A DNA stretch of 13,792 nt from an uncultured Kangiella sp. (GTDB lineage Bacteria > Pseudomonadota > Gammaproteobacteria > Enterobacterales > DSM-103792): positions 1 to 13,792 of the forward strand of contig CAMLKQ010000026.1 of assembly GCA_946480585.1 (NCBI GenBank), read 5' to 3'. This document shows, piece by piece, positions 1 through 10,859 of this stretch; the stretch's first letter is position 1; the number at the start of each line of letters is the position of its first letter. The notes beneath the pieces are model-generated. The model was not told the origin of the DNA. It did not search any database and saw only the letters and a list, made by a program, of their open reading frames with translations. Position numbers and translations under genes: made by a program.

Positions 1-1413
<1,413 letters not shown>

Positions 1414-1431
1414 TTATCGTCGCGAGACTTA

Positions 1432-1468
1432 AAACAAAAACGGCAGCCAGTGGCTGCCGTTTTTGTTT
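1432..1468. terminator. Bidirectional intrinsic terminator between helicase and sppA
   Basis: A 17-nt perfect inverted repeat (arms 1432-1448 and 1452-1468, loop AGT) has a GC core GGCAGCC/GGCTGCC flanked by an A-rich left arm and the T-rich right arm GTTTTTGTTT. Read on either strand the hairpin ends in a U tract. It can therefore terminate both the plus-strand helicase and the converging minus-strand sppA. Confidence 0.9.
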
Positions 1469-1516
1469 GGCCCGCTACCGGCCTTGAAGCGCGGTAACGG
1501 GGTCGATCAGAGCGGC

Positions 1517-3379
1517 TTATTGCACTTCACACAGGCAGTGCGCATAGGCATGGTTCGGATCGTTCATGTCGAGCAGATCCTTGGCCTGCTTGGCGGCAAG
1601 TTTGGCTTGCATCAGCAGCGGACTTGGCAGCTTGTGCTGCGATGCCGGCAGCCAGCTTTCCGGCATGACAGCCACCGCGTGGGCGGTGAAGCCTTTGACA
1701 AAGGCCTGCATCGGGGTCAGCGGCTTTTCGACATAGCGCACGGTGTATTTGTCGCCGAGCTTGGCGCGTTCGGCGGCTGATTTCACCGCGTCATCGAGTG
1801 TGCCCAGTTTGTCGACCAGACCATGGCCGAGCGCATCGCTGCCAGCCCAGACGCGGCCTTGGGCAATCGCATCGACTTCGTCACGGGTTTTCTTGCGGCC
1901 GTTGGCAACAAGGCCAAGGAAGCGCTCATAACCGTGGTTTATCGCCTGCTGGATGATGGCACCGAGTTCCGGGTTCAGCGGCCGCGCCAAATCAAACGCA
2001 CCGGCCAGTTTGGTGGTGCCGACGCCATCGCGGTGCACGCCGTATTCGTTGGCGAGCGCTTCGACGGTCGGGAACATGCCGAAGATGCCGATTGAACCGG
2101 TGATGGTCCACGGACTGGCGACAATTTCATCGGCGGTGGCGCTGATCCAGTAACCACCGGAAGCGGCAACCGAACTCATGCTGACCACAACCGGCTTGCC
2201 GGCCTTCTGGGTCGCTTCCAGCTCACGGCGGATCACTTCCGAGGCAAACGCCGAGCCGCCGGGGCTGTCGACGCGCAGGACCACCGCTTTGATCGATTCG
2301 TCTTCGCGGGCATCGCGAATCAGCTGGGCAATGCTGTCGCCGCCGCTCATGCCGACCGGAGCTTCGCCATCAACGATTTCGCCTTGCGCGACGATGACAC
2401 CGACGCTGCTTTCACCCGGCAATTTCGGCCGGTCGAACAGCGAAGCGTAGGCCACGGCATCGACCTGTTTGAAGGTTTCGCCTTCCTTGTTTTCGCCAAC
2501 CAGTTCGCGCAGATAGTCTTCCCACTCGATCCGGGTTTTGAAGCCGTTGATGAGGCCGGCGGTTTGCGCCACTTTGGCGAGATCACCTTGCTCCGCTTGC
2601 AGCAGGCTGCTCATGTTGTCGGCGTATTGCTGGATCTGTTCCGGTTGCAGCTTGCGGGCGGTGGCAACGTCAGTCTTGTAGCCGTTCCACAGCACGTTCA
2701 GCCACTGCTCGGCATTGGCTTTCGCCTCGGCCGACATGTCATCGCGAATATACGGTTCAACCGCCGACTTGTAGGTGCCGACCTTGAACACGTGCATCTT
2801 GACGCCGAAACGCTCGAGCGCACCTTTGAAGAAGGTGCGGGTGTGATTGAAGCCGTCGATGTCGATGGCGCCGTAGCTGTCGAGGTAAACCTCGTCTGCT
2901 TGCGCCGCGAGGTAGTAGCCGGCCTGGCTGTACCAATCGCCGCGCGACAGCACTTTCTTGCCAGCCTGTTTGAAGCCGGCGATGGCATCACGCAATTCGA
3001 TCAGTTTGGACGGGCCGGCACCCATCATTTCGCTGGTGTCGATGACCATCAGCTTGATGCGCTCATCCTTGGTTGCTTCGCGGATGGCGGTCAGCAGATC
3101 GCGCAGTTCGGTTTGCGGCGGCCGGTCGTTCGACAGATCGCCCATGATGGCTTCGAACGGACTCGGGTTTTCCGCTTGCTCGACAATGAAACCGGCCGGT
3201 TTCAGGACCAAGGCACTACCGCTTTCCACTTGCGGACCTTTGTCGCTAAACACCGCCGACAGGACCAATACCACGAACAGTACGAACAACAGATTCATGA
3301 ACGCGCGGCGGGCATTGTTGATGAACCGCCAGCTTGCACTCAGGGCACGAACCGGAAAGCTACGACGCTTCTTTTCCAT
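1517..3379 (-). CDS. sppA: Signal peptide peptidase SppA, 67K (protease IV) type
   Basis: 620 residues, the usual length of the tandem-domain 67K SppA. It is an inner-membrane serine protease that degrades cleaved signal peptides and other membrane-associated peptides. One N-terminal transmembrane segment (about residues 29-45) follows a basic stretch (MEKKRRSFPVRA), so both S49 domains should face the periplasm. The Ser/Lys dyad is visible. The lysine is K204 in KVGTYKSAVEPY (K209 in E. coli), from the N-terminal domain. The serine is S407 in VAASGGYW (S409 in E. coli), followed by TITGSIGIFG. VDSPGGSAFASEVI at 370-383 is also conserved. The C-terminus, ending in NDPNHAYAHCLC plus a few residues, matches the family's NDPxNxYAxCL ending, so the protein is complete. 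It starts at ATG 3379 with a modest GAGAG upstream, is divergent from fadH, and converges with the helicase. Confidence 0.96.
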   Translation of the reverse strand: MEKKRRSFPVRALSASWRFINNARRAFMNLLFVLFVVLVLSAVFSDKGPQVESGSALVLKPAGFIVEQAENPSPFEAIMGDLSNDRPPQTELRDLLTAIREATKDERIKLMVIDTSEMMGAGPSKLIELRDAIAGFKQAGKKVLSRGDWYSQAGYYLAAQADEVYLDSYGAIDIDGFNHTRTFFKGALERFGVKMHVFKVGTYKSAVEPYIRDDMSAEAKANAEQWLNVLWNGYKTDVATARKLQPEQIQQYADNMSSLLQAEQGDLAKVAQTAGLINGFKTRIEWEDYLRELVGENKEGETFKQVDAVAYASLFDRPKLPGESSVGVIVAQGEIVDGEAPVGMSGGDSIAQLIRDAREDESIKAVVLRVDSPGGSAFASEVIRRELEATQKAGKPVVVSMSSVAASGGYWISATADEIVASPWTITGSIGIFGMFPTVEALANEYGVHRDGVGTTKLAGAFDLARPLNPELGAIIQQAINHGYERFLGLVANGRKKTRDEVDAIAQGRVWAGSDALGHGLVDKLGTLDDAVKSAAERAKLGDKYTVRYVEKPLTPMQAFVKGFTAHAVAVMPESWLPASQHKLPSPLLMQAKLAAKQAKDLLDMNDPNHAYAHCLCEVQ

Positions 3380-3397
3380 GACACTCTCGAGGGTTGA

Positions 3398-5695
<2,298 letters not shown>

Positions 5696-5722
5696 TGGCC
5701 GTGACGACGCTCACGAGCTTGC

Positions 5723-5757
5723 AAAGAAAAAGGGCGGAATTTCCGCCCTTTTTCTTT
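5723..5757. terminator. Bidirectional intrinsic terminator after fadH
   Basis: A near-perfect hairpin has arms of about 16 nt (5723-5738 and 5742-5757) and a 3-nt loop. The core is GGGCGGA/TCCGCCC, with AAAGAAAAA to the left and TTTTTCTTTT to the right. A U tract follows the GC stem on both strands, so it serves fadH (plus) and the converging PLA2-like gene (minus). Confidence 0.9.
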
Positions 5758-5834
5758 TGCCTGCTTGATGCTTTGATATTCGCGTCTTTATTGCCCCGGC
5801 TGCTGCCGCGTGCTTGCGCGATGTTGCGACCCGC

Positions 5835-6317
5835 TCACTCGTTTTCCGTCTGCCACGGCACCCATTGCCAGTACAGCGTCGGCGTCTTCGGTACAAAAGC
5901 GTCCGGCGTAGCCCGATCGATCGCGTCCATGATCTGCTGCTTTTCCGTTTCGCTGAGCGGCGCATAACCGCGCACGTAAGGCCAGCCATAACCCCAGCGG
6001 TAGCTGGTCGGAAAAAACGGCGAACCGCCAACCCGAACGCCGGCCAGCATCAGCTTGGCAATTTCCGGCTCACCCACGTCGGCGACGCACAGCGCCAGCG
6101 CTTCGTCCGCGGCTTGCCGGTCGGCATAGCTGCCGCCAGCCCAATAGGCGAGATCATGCGCGATACAGCAATCACGCCACAGCGTGTCGTCTTCAGCATG
6201 CCCATCCGGAAAGGCGCTGCAACCATCGGTGCTGAACGGCAAGATGTCGGCCGCGAACGCACTGTGGTTTAGCAAGCACAGTGACAACACGAGTGACAGC
6301 GGTTTACGCCTGCTCAC
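5835..6317 (-). CDS. Small secreted phospholipase A2-like protein
   Basis: 160 residues. A Sec signal peptide (basic MSRRK, hydrophobic LSLVLSLCLL) has a likely cleavage after A22 (AFA|ADIL), so the mature protein is periplasmic or exported. The mature part has STDGCSAFPDG (29-39) and WRDCCIAHDLAYWAGG (47-62). These resemble the Ca-loop and the Cys-Cys-x-x-His-Asp active-site helix of phospholipase A2-like proteins: candidate catalytic H54 with D55, and D71 in the next helix. C33, C50, C51 and C77 could form disulfides. A Trp/Tyr/Pro-rich C-terminus follows. The start is GTG (6315-6317), since there is no internal Met, and it lies 14 bp inside the end of the upstream gene, implying translational coupling. 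Catalytic activity is inferred from the motif only. A non-enzymatic or differently acting member of the fold is possible. Confidence 0.7.
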   Translation of the reverse strand: MSRRKPLSLVLSLCLLNHSAFAADILPFSTDGCSAFPDGHAEDDTLWRDCCIAHDLAYWAGGSYADRQAADEALALCVADVGEPEIAKLMLAGVRVGGSPFFPTSYRWGYGWPYVRGYAPLSETEKQQIMDAIDRATPDAFVPKTPTLYWQWVPWQTENE

Positions 6318-8790
6318 GAAGAGGCCCTGCAGCCATGCGTTTCGTCATGCGCTGACGCAGCAACCCGGTCATTGCCAGCACCGCCAGCAGCATCAGTCCA
6401 ACACTGCCGCCACCGCCGCCACTATCGCTGTCATCCGATACGTTGGCGCTGACGGTGGTACTGGTAAACGTCGCGGTTTTGCCGCCGATGGTTAGCGTCG
6501 TGCTGACCTGGCTTGCATAATTGGAGGAAGCCAGATGGCGCAGACAAACGGTGTCACCGGCGCTGATGGTGCCGGCCGTGTTGACAGTCGTTTCAGTGCA
6601 GCCGATGGAATAACCGCCACTACCGCTGACACTGATCGGCGTCGGTGCGTTGATGCCGGTAACGGTGATCGTATTCGACGTGATGGTGGCCACTCGTGCC
6701 ACGTTGGTTTGGGCGGTAAAGCTGAAATCGTCCGGCGAGGTGTCGACCGATGACGTCGTTGTGGTGACAAAGTCGGCGCTGACGGTACCGATGGTCAGCG
6801 TCGTAGTTTTGCTGGTGCTGGTGGTGCTGGCCGTGCGCTGACGGACACAGACGGTATCGCCGTCTTCCACCGTTCCGGCATTGCTGGTGAAGCTGGTGCC
6901 GCAGTCAATGGAATATTCGCCATTGCTGATCGAGATCGGTGTCGCGTAGCTGATCTCTGAAACCGTGATGGTGTTCGAGATCACCCAGCTGTCGAGTGCC
7001 GTGTCACTGACGCTGGTGAAGCTGAACGCAGCCGGCGTGGTGTCGACGTTCCGAGTGGTACTGGTGAAGCTGGCCGATACGACATCGCCCTGCAGGTTGC
7101 CGCCGTTGAACGGCACGCTCAAACCTCCGACGCTCAGCACGGTTTCGGTCGTGCTGGAACCCAATGCGGACGCGGTATGGCGAACCCGGATTTGGGCGCC
7201 GTTGCTAACCCATGCCGAGGTGCTGGTGTAACTGCCACTGTCCAGTTGGTATTCGCCGTTGCTGATGCGCAGCGGCACTTGAACGCCGTCGCTAAGCCCG
7301 GTGATGGTGACGAGACTGGATTGCTGGACGCTGCTGAGTTCCACGTCGCTGACACTACCCAGATCAAACGGCTCCGGTGTGACATCAATCGCTGCGGTGT
7401 CACCGGCAAAGCGGGCCAGCATCATGCTGCTGTAATCGCCACCGGTAATCGGTGCCCGTGCACGCCCGGCAATCAACAGCTTGCCGTCGCCCTGCAAGGT
7501 GCTTACACGCGGGTAAACCGAAACGGCTGTCAGGGTTTGGCGGGTGATGCCGTCATCGCCGTCGAAACTGTTATCAAGCTCACCATCGGCAGTGAGCCGG
7601 GCAATCACCGCCTTGGTGGATTGGGACAGGAAGCCGCCGGGTTGCTCGTCACTCATCTGCGCCTGCGCGCCAATCAGCAACAGCCGGTCGCTCGGATCAC
7701 GCAAAATCTCGCTGGCATTGAAGATGCTGATGTCGGTGCCGGTGTCAGGCGCAATCAAGCGAACTCCGTTGTCGCCAAACTCGCTGTCGATTGTGCCATT
7801 ACTGCTTAGTTTCAGTGCACCGAGCGAAGCGCGGTTGCTGACGCTGGTATCCACGGTCACGGCAACGACCATGCTGCCATCGGGCAACACCACCACTTCA
7901 TCACCAAAATCCCGCAGGTTGCTGTTCAGCGTGGTGATGACCTTGTAACCAATGCCGGCGGCAAAGGTCGTGTCGAGCGAGCCATCCGCATTCAGCCTGC
8001 CGACCAAGGTGTTGGTCGCGGTGCTGGAGCCGTGGTTACCGGTGAACACAATCTTGCCGTCAGCGGTGAGGTCGATCCCGCTTGGCAGATCGGTATCAGT
8101 GGTATTGAGGGCGTGGACAATCAGGCCATCGCCGCCACCAAAACTGGGATCCAGTGCGCCATTGGCAGTCAGCTGTACGAAGATGCTGTTGACCGCGCCA
8201 TCGGAATTGGTGCTGCCGGCCAGCACGATGCGACCATCGGCTCGCAGCGCCATGCCGAGCAGCGCTTCATTGGCATTGGTGTAATTGATGACGATGCCGC
8301 CGCCACTGGCGAATGACGCATCAAGATCGCCATTCTCCAGATAACGCACAACGTAGAAATTGCCGGTTTGGCCGCTGTTGCCCGGAGTCGTCTGGCCGGC
8401 CATGACGATCTTGCCGTCATTCTGCACCAGCACCTCGGAGGCGACATCGCGCAGATTGGTGTCGACGTTCTCGACGATACTGCCGTTCTCGCCGAAATCC
8501 GGATCCGGGGTGCCGTTCGCCAGGAATCGCGCGATGAAACTCGTGTAGTTCGTGCCCGAACTGTCGGTGGCTGCTTCGCCGACCACCAGGATGCGACCCT
8601 CGGCATCGACCGTCATGCCATTGAGAACAATGACCTGGTTGCCGAATGCGCCCTGCGCATGCACATACAGACCGTCGCCGGAAAAGCTGGTATCCGGATC
8701 GGCATCCGCTGCCGCCGCGTTCATCTGCCAGCCCAGCAAGCCAGCCGCGACGGCAAGGCGCAGTGAAAATCTTGAATCCTGTGGTGACAT
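6304..8790 (-). CDS. Secreted delta-60 repeat protein with GlyGly-CTERM sorting tail
   Basis: 828 residues. A signal peptide (1-27; LRLAVAAGLLGWQMNAAA) is followed by delta-60-type units to about residue 465. These recur as TxxGxLDxSFGxxG...xxxxDGKIxxAG...ARxxxxG and probably form a beta-propeller or solenoid. Three Ig-like beta modules of about 95-100 residues come next (about 472-570, 583-675, 682-780). The C-terminus is a GlyGly-CTERM signal: Ser/Asp spacer, GGGGG at 791-795, hydrophobic LMLLAVLAMTGLL, then a basic tail. In known systems this tail is cut by a rhombosortase in the membrane and such proteins often leave by type II secretion. That they do so here is inference. A good Shine-Dalgarno (AGGAG, 8 nt before ATG 8790) fixes the start. 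Binding partner or substrate unknown. It shares a transcript with the PLA2-like gene. Confidence 0.88.
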   Translation of the reverse strand: MSPQDSRFSLRLAVAAGLLGWQMNAAAADADPDTSFSGDGLYVHAQGAFGNQVIVLNGMTVDAEGRILVVGEAATDSSGTNYTSFIARFLANGTPDPDFGENGSIVENVDTNLRDVASEVLVQNDGKIVMAGQTTPGNSGQTGNFYVVRYLENGDLDASFASGGGIVINYTNANEALLGMALRADGRIVLAGSTNSDGAVNSIFVQLTANGALDPSFGGGDGLIVHALNTTDTDLPSGIDLTADGKIVFTGNHGSSTATNTLVGRLNADGSLDTTFAAGIGYKVITTLNSNLRDFGDEVVVLPDGSMVVAVTVDTSVSNRASLGALKLSSNGTIDSEFGDNGVRLIAPDTGTDISIFNASEILRDPSDRLLLIGAQAQMSDEQPGGFLSQSTKAVIARLTADGELDNSFDGDDGITRQTLTAVSVYPRVSTLQGDGKLLIAGRARAPITGGDYSSMMLARFAGDTAAIDVTPEPFDLGSVSDVELSSVQQSSLVTITGLSDGVQVPLRISNGEYQLDSGSYTSTSAWVSNGAQIRVRHTASALGSSTTETVLSVGGLSVPFNGGNLQGDVVSASFTSTTRNVDTTPAAFSFTSVSDTALDSWVISNTITVSEISYATPISISNGEYSIDCGTSFTSNAGTVEDGDTVCVRQRTASTTSTSKTTTLTIGTVSADFVTTTTSSVDTSPDDFSFTAQTNVARVATITSNTITVTGINAPTPISVSGSGGYSIGCTETTVNTAGTISAGDTVCLRHLASSNYASQVSTTLTIGGKTATFTSTTVSANVSDDSDSGGGGGSVGLMLLAVLAMTGLLRQRMTKRMAAGPLREQA
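6451..7377 (-). repeat. Three tandem Ig-like modules in the delta-60 protein
   Basis: Each module has the same order: PxxFxFxSVSD, TxTVxGIxxxxPISISNGEYSI, a G-rich turn with GDTVCVRxxxS, then TTxLTIGxxxxxF. Modules 2 and 3 each carry two cysteines 18 residues apart (C630/C648 and C731/C749), probably disulfides. Module 1 has non-cysteine residues at both places. Similarity is clear at protein level but DNA identity looks modest, so the duplication is old. Confidence 0.75.
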
Positions 8791-8878
8791 GGCTGCTACT
8801 CCTACAGCACATCATGATTCCGTTGCCTGACAAGGCACGATGTTGCACATCCTTTGTTCAGTCGACGGTAGCAAAGCC

Positions 8879-8905
8879 GACCAGCCGGGTAAATATCCGC
8901 TGGTC
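8879..8905. repeat. Inverted repeat in the delta-60 / DUF2797 divergent spacer
   Basis: Arms GACCAGC (8879-8885) and GCTGGTC (8899-8905) are perfect over 7 bp, with an inner GG/CC pair possible across one bulge. No T-run follows on either strand, so it is not an intrinsic terminator. It could be an operator shared by the two divergent genes or an RNA hairpin. Confidence 0.5.
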
Positions 8906-8962
8906 AGGTGAACGCTGCCACTACGGCAGATTTCGCAGATGTCGGCCGTTGCTGGCCTGGCT

Positions 8963-8968
8963 TACAAT
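8963..8968 (+). promoter_or_regulatory. Possible -10 element of the DUF2797 gene
   Basis: TACAAT lies 45 bp before the chosen ATG. The -35 at the proper distance (TGTCGG, 8940-8945) is poor. If it is real, transcription begins near 8975, downstream of the first in-frame ATG (8939), which would rule out that longer start. Confidence 0.35.
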
Positions 8969-9013
8969 GCCGGCCTCTCTGTTTACTTCACGATGACAGC
9001 CCCGGAAACCTCC

Positions 9014-9835
9014 ATGCCGGAATACCTTGGTACGATTGAAAAGATGCGCACGACGCTGGCGGCGCCGGTGCAATACGCGTTGCCGCTCGGGGATTTCCTG
9101 TTGCCGCTGAATGAGTTGCTGGGCCAGCGCGTGTCGCTGATCCATACCGGCCGCATCCAGTGTGTGGCCTGCGGCCGTGCCACCAAAAAAAGCTTCAATC
9201 AGGGGTATTGCTATCCCTGCTTCACCCGGCTGGCGCAATGCGACAGCTGCATCGTCAAACCCGAGCTATGTCATTTCGCCGCCGGCACCTGCCGGGAACC
9301 GGAATGGGGCATGGCCAACTGCATGATCCCGCACGTGGTGTATCTCGCGAACTCTTCCGGCTTGAAAGTCGGCATCACCCGGCACAGCCAGATCCCGACC
9401 CGCTGGATGGATCAAGGTGCCACGCAGGCTTTGCCGATATTGGCCGTGCAGTCGCGTTATCAGTCGGGTTTGGCCGAGGTGATCTTCAAGGATTTTGTTG
9501 CGGACAAGACCGATTGGCGGGCGATGCTAAAAGGCGACGCCGCGGCGCTCGATTTGCCTGCGTGCCGCGATGAGTTGTTGAGCAAGGTGCAAGCCGGTTT
9601 GGATTCGCTGCGGCAACGCTTTGGTGCCGATGCGGTCGCGACGCTCGACAAGCCTGTGGTGACCATTAAATACCCGGTGCAGCAGTATCCGGTCAAAGTC
9701 AGTTCACTGGATTTCGACAAGACGCCGGAAGTCGGCGGTGTGCTGCAGGGCATCAAAGGCCAGTATCTGATATTCGATACCGGGGTCATCAACTTGCGCA
9801 AATTTGGTGGCTATGAATTGCGGGTGGTGAGCTGA
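9014..9835 (+). CDS. DUF2797 family Cys-rich protein, GIY-YIG-like core
   Basis: 273 residues from ATG 9014. The frame is open from 8939, but family members as I recall them begin near xxLGxIxKM, which fits MPEYLGTIEKM. A GGAA precedes this ATG. The N-terminal third holds paired cysteines C50xxC53, C66xxC69 and C76xxC79, plus C86, C93 and C103, a likely multi-zinc-binding region. The conserved KKSFNQGYCYPCF is included. It is followed by HVVYLANSSGLKVGITR (107-123), then R130 and E155. That order (Tyr, Lys-Val-Gly-Ile-Thr, Arg, Glu) resembles GIY-YIG/T5orf172 nuclease-like domains. The C-terminal KGQYLIFDTGVINLRKF is a family hallmark. Function is not known to me. A nucleic-acid role is inference. 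It has its own putative -10 and is divergent from the delta-60 gene. Confidence 0.85.
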   Translation: MPEYLGTIEKMRTTLAAPVQYALPLGDFLLPLNELLGQRVSLIHTGRIQCVACGRATKKSFNQGYCYPCFTRLAQCDSCIVKPELCHFAAGTCREPEWGMANCMIPHVVYLANSSGLKVGITRHSQIPTRWMDQGATQALPILAVQSRYQSGLAEVIFKDFVADKTDWRAMLKGDAAALDLPACRDELLSKVQAGLDSLRQRFGADAVATLDKPVVTIKYPVQQYPVKVSSLDFDKTPEVGGVLQGIKGQYLIFDTGVINLRKFGGYELRVVS

Positions 9836-9843
9836 GCCGCAAA

Positions 9844-9870
9844 CGCTACGAGCGCCGCGATGCGGTAGCG
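9844..9870. repeat. Inverted repeat just after the DUF2797 stop
   Basis: Arms CGCTAC (9844-9849) and GTAGCG (9865-9870) have an inner CGC/GCG pair (9853-9855 with 9862-9864). This forms a bulged hairpin starting 8 nt after the DUF2797 stop codon. No T tract follows. Confidence 0.5.
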
Positions 9871-9901
9871 GCCGTTTGGCCCAATTTCAGTCTGCCTTGT
9901 T

Positions 9902-9916
9902 GGCCGTTGCACGGCC
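9902..9916. repeat. Short perfect hairpin, convergent spacer
   Basis: GGCCGT (9902-9907), loop TGC, ACGGCC (9911-9916). It abuts the next hairpin with no gap. Confidence 0.5.
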
Positions 9917-9952
9917 GGCAGCTGCGGCGTCCAGCAGCTGCCACGCCTTTTT
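9917..9952 (+). terminator. Probable terminator of the DUF2797 gene
   Basis: Perfect 9-bp arms GGCAGCTGC (9917-9925) and GCAGCTGCC (9934-9942) with an 8-nt loop are followed after ACGCC by TTTTT (9948-9952). The 5-nt gap before the U tract makes it a weaker intrinsic terminator. A further CGCC/GGCG hairpin (9944-9958) follows and may act for the opposing M48 transcript. Confidence 0.5.
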
Positions 9953-9964
9953 ACGGCGAACGCG

Positions 9965-10855
9965 TCAGCGGCTGAACTGCTGGCGATAGCGCTCGCCATT
10001 GCTGGCGAACGGGCCGCGCTCGTTCAACACCTTGGCGGTGGCCAAGGCGCTCAAGCGATCGGCCGGTTTCGGGTGGGTTTGCAGCAGCAAGGCCAGCGCC
10101 GAATCGGTGCCGGTACGCGCTTCCAGTTTTTGCAGCACGGCAAGCAGGGCATAGGGGTCGTAGCCGGCGCGCGCCATCAAATTCAGTCCTTCACGGTCGG
10201 CCTGAAATTCGTCGCCCTTGTCGAGGCCGCGAGCATACAACTCTTTGGTTGCGCCAAGCAGGCGATCTGCCACATCGCGTTTGGCGCCAGCGTACTGACC
10301 ACCGCGTTTGTTGATCTCGCGATCACCCAGATAGCCGAGCACATCGGTGGCGGCACCGAGCCGGTTGTTCTGCTGAACTGCCTGCAAGTGATGCTTGGCA
10401 GTCACATGAACAATTTCATGGGCCAGTACGCCGGCAAGCTCGGCTTCGCTTTCCAGTGTCTGCAACAGGCCGCGGGTGACGAAGACATAACCGCCGGGCG
10501 CGGCAAACGCGTTGACCGTGTCGTCGGCCAGCACGCCGAAGCGCCACTGCAGCGCCGGCCGGCTGCTGTGCAGGCTGACCCAGCGACCGATTTGATTGAC
10601 GTATTTTTGCAGCGCGACATCACGGTCCAGTGGCACGGCGCCGACCAGCGTTGCCGCCATGTGACCACCGAGACTGACTTCGTCGGCTTCGCTCATCTCG
10701 CCCGACTGGCCCAGTTTTTCTGCGGCGGAGACAAACGGGTCGAGTTTGACGTCGCCAACCTGCAATCCTTTGAGCGTGTTGCAACCTGCGAGCATCACCA
10801 GCAAGGCGGAGGCAAGTGCAACTTGCCAGTGCAGACGTGTCGATGTGTTTGACAT
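9965..10855 (-). CDS. M48-family zinc metalloprotease lipoprotein
   Basis: 296 residues from ATG 10855. A longer frame exists to 10933 but lacks a signal. The chosen start has a strong GGAGG and gives a lipoprotein signal ending in the lipobox LAGC25. N26 after the cysteine is not Asp, so Lol sorting to the outer membrane is expected, with the protease facing the periplasm. The zinc site is H146-E-I-V-H150 (AHEIVHVTAKHH), with the third ligand E216 in DEFQADREG. NAFAAPGGYVFVTRGLL (115-131) and THPKPADRL near the end are typical of Oma1/BepA/LoiP-like M48 enzymes. These process or clear misfolded envelope proteins. It has no TPR region like BepA. It is the last gene of the operon, 4 nt after the SH3 gene stop. 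Confidence 0.93.
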   Translation of the reverse strand: MSNTSTRLHWQVALASALLVMLAGCNTLKGLQVGDVKLDPFVSAAEKLGQSGEMSEADEVSLGGHMAATLVGAVPLDRDVALQKYVNQIGRWVSLHSSRPALQWRFGVLADDTVNAFAAPGGYVFVTRGLLQTLESEAELAGVLAHEIVHVTAKHHLQAVQQNNRLGAATDVLGYLGDREINKRGGQYAGAKRDVADRLLGATKELYARGLDKGDEFQADREGLNLMARAGYDPYALLAVLQKLEARTGTDSALALLLQTHPKPADRLSALATAKVLNERGPFASNGERYRQQFSR

Positions 10856-10859
10856 GATT

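Noticed and set aside
2384..3397. 337-residue open frame opposite sppA.
   Set aside because: Antisense shadow of a full-length conserved gene. It has no recognisable domain.
7177..8316. Plus-strand open frames (e.g. 7177-7809, 8032-8316) across the delta-60 gene.
   Set aside because: They mirror the repeated Gly/Thr/Ser/Asp codons of the minus-strand gene and have no domain features.
8815..8930. Possible c-di-GMP-I (GEMM) riboswitch, suggested by GCAAAGCC followed by a stem-loop and AGGT.
   Set aside because: The conserved 5' half (GCACAGGGCAAACC-like) is absent and the predicted -10 of the following gene lies downstream, so it would not be transcribed with it.
8939..9013. 25-residue N-terminal extension of the DUF2797 protein.
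   Set aside because: Family start fits the ATG at 9014, a TACAAT -10 lies inside the extension, and no Shine-Dalgarno precedes the ATG at 8939.
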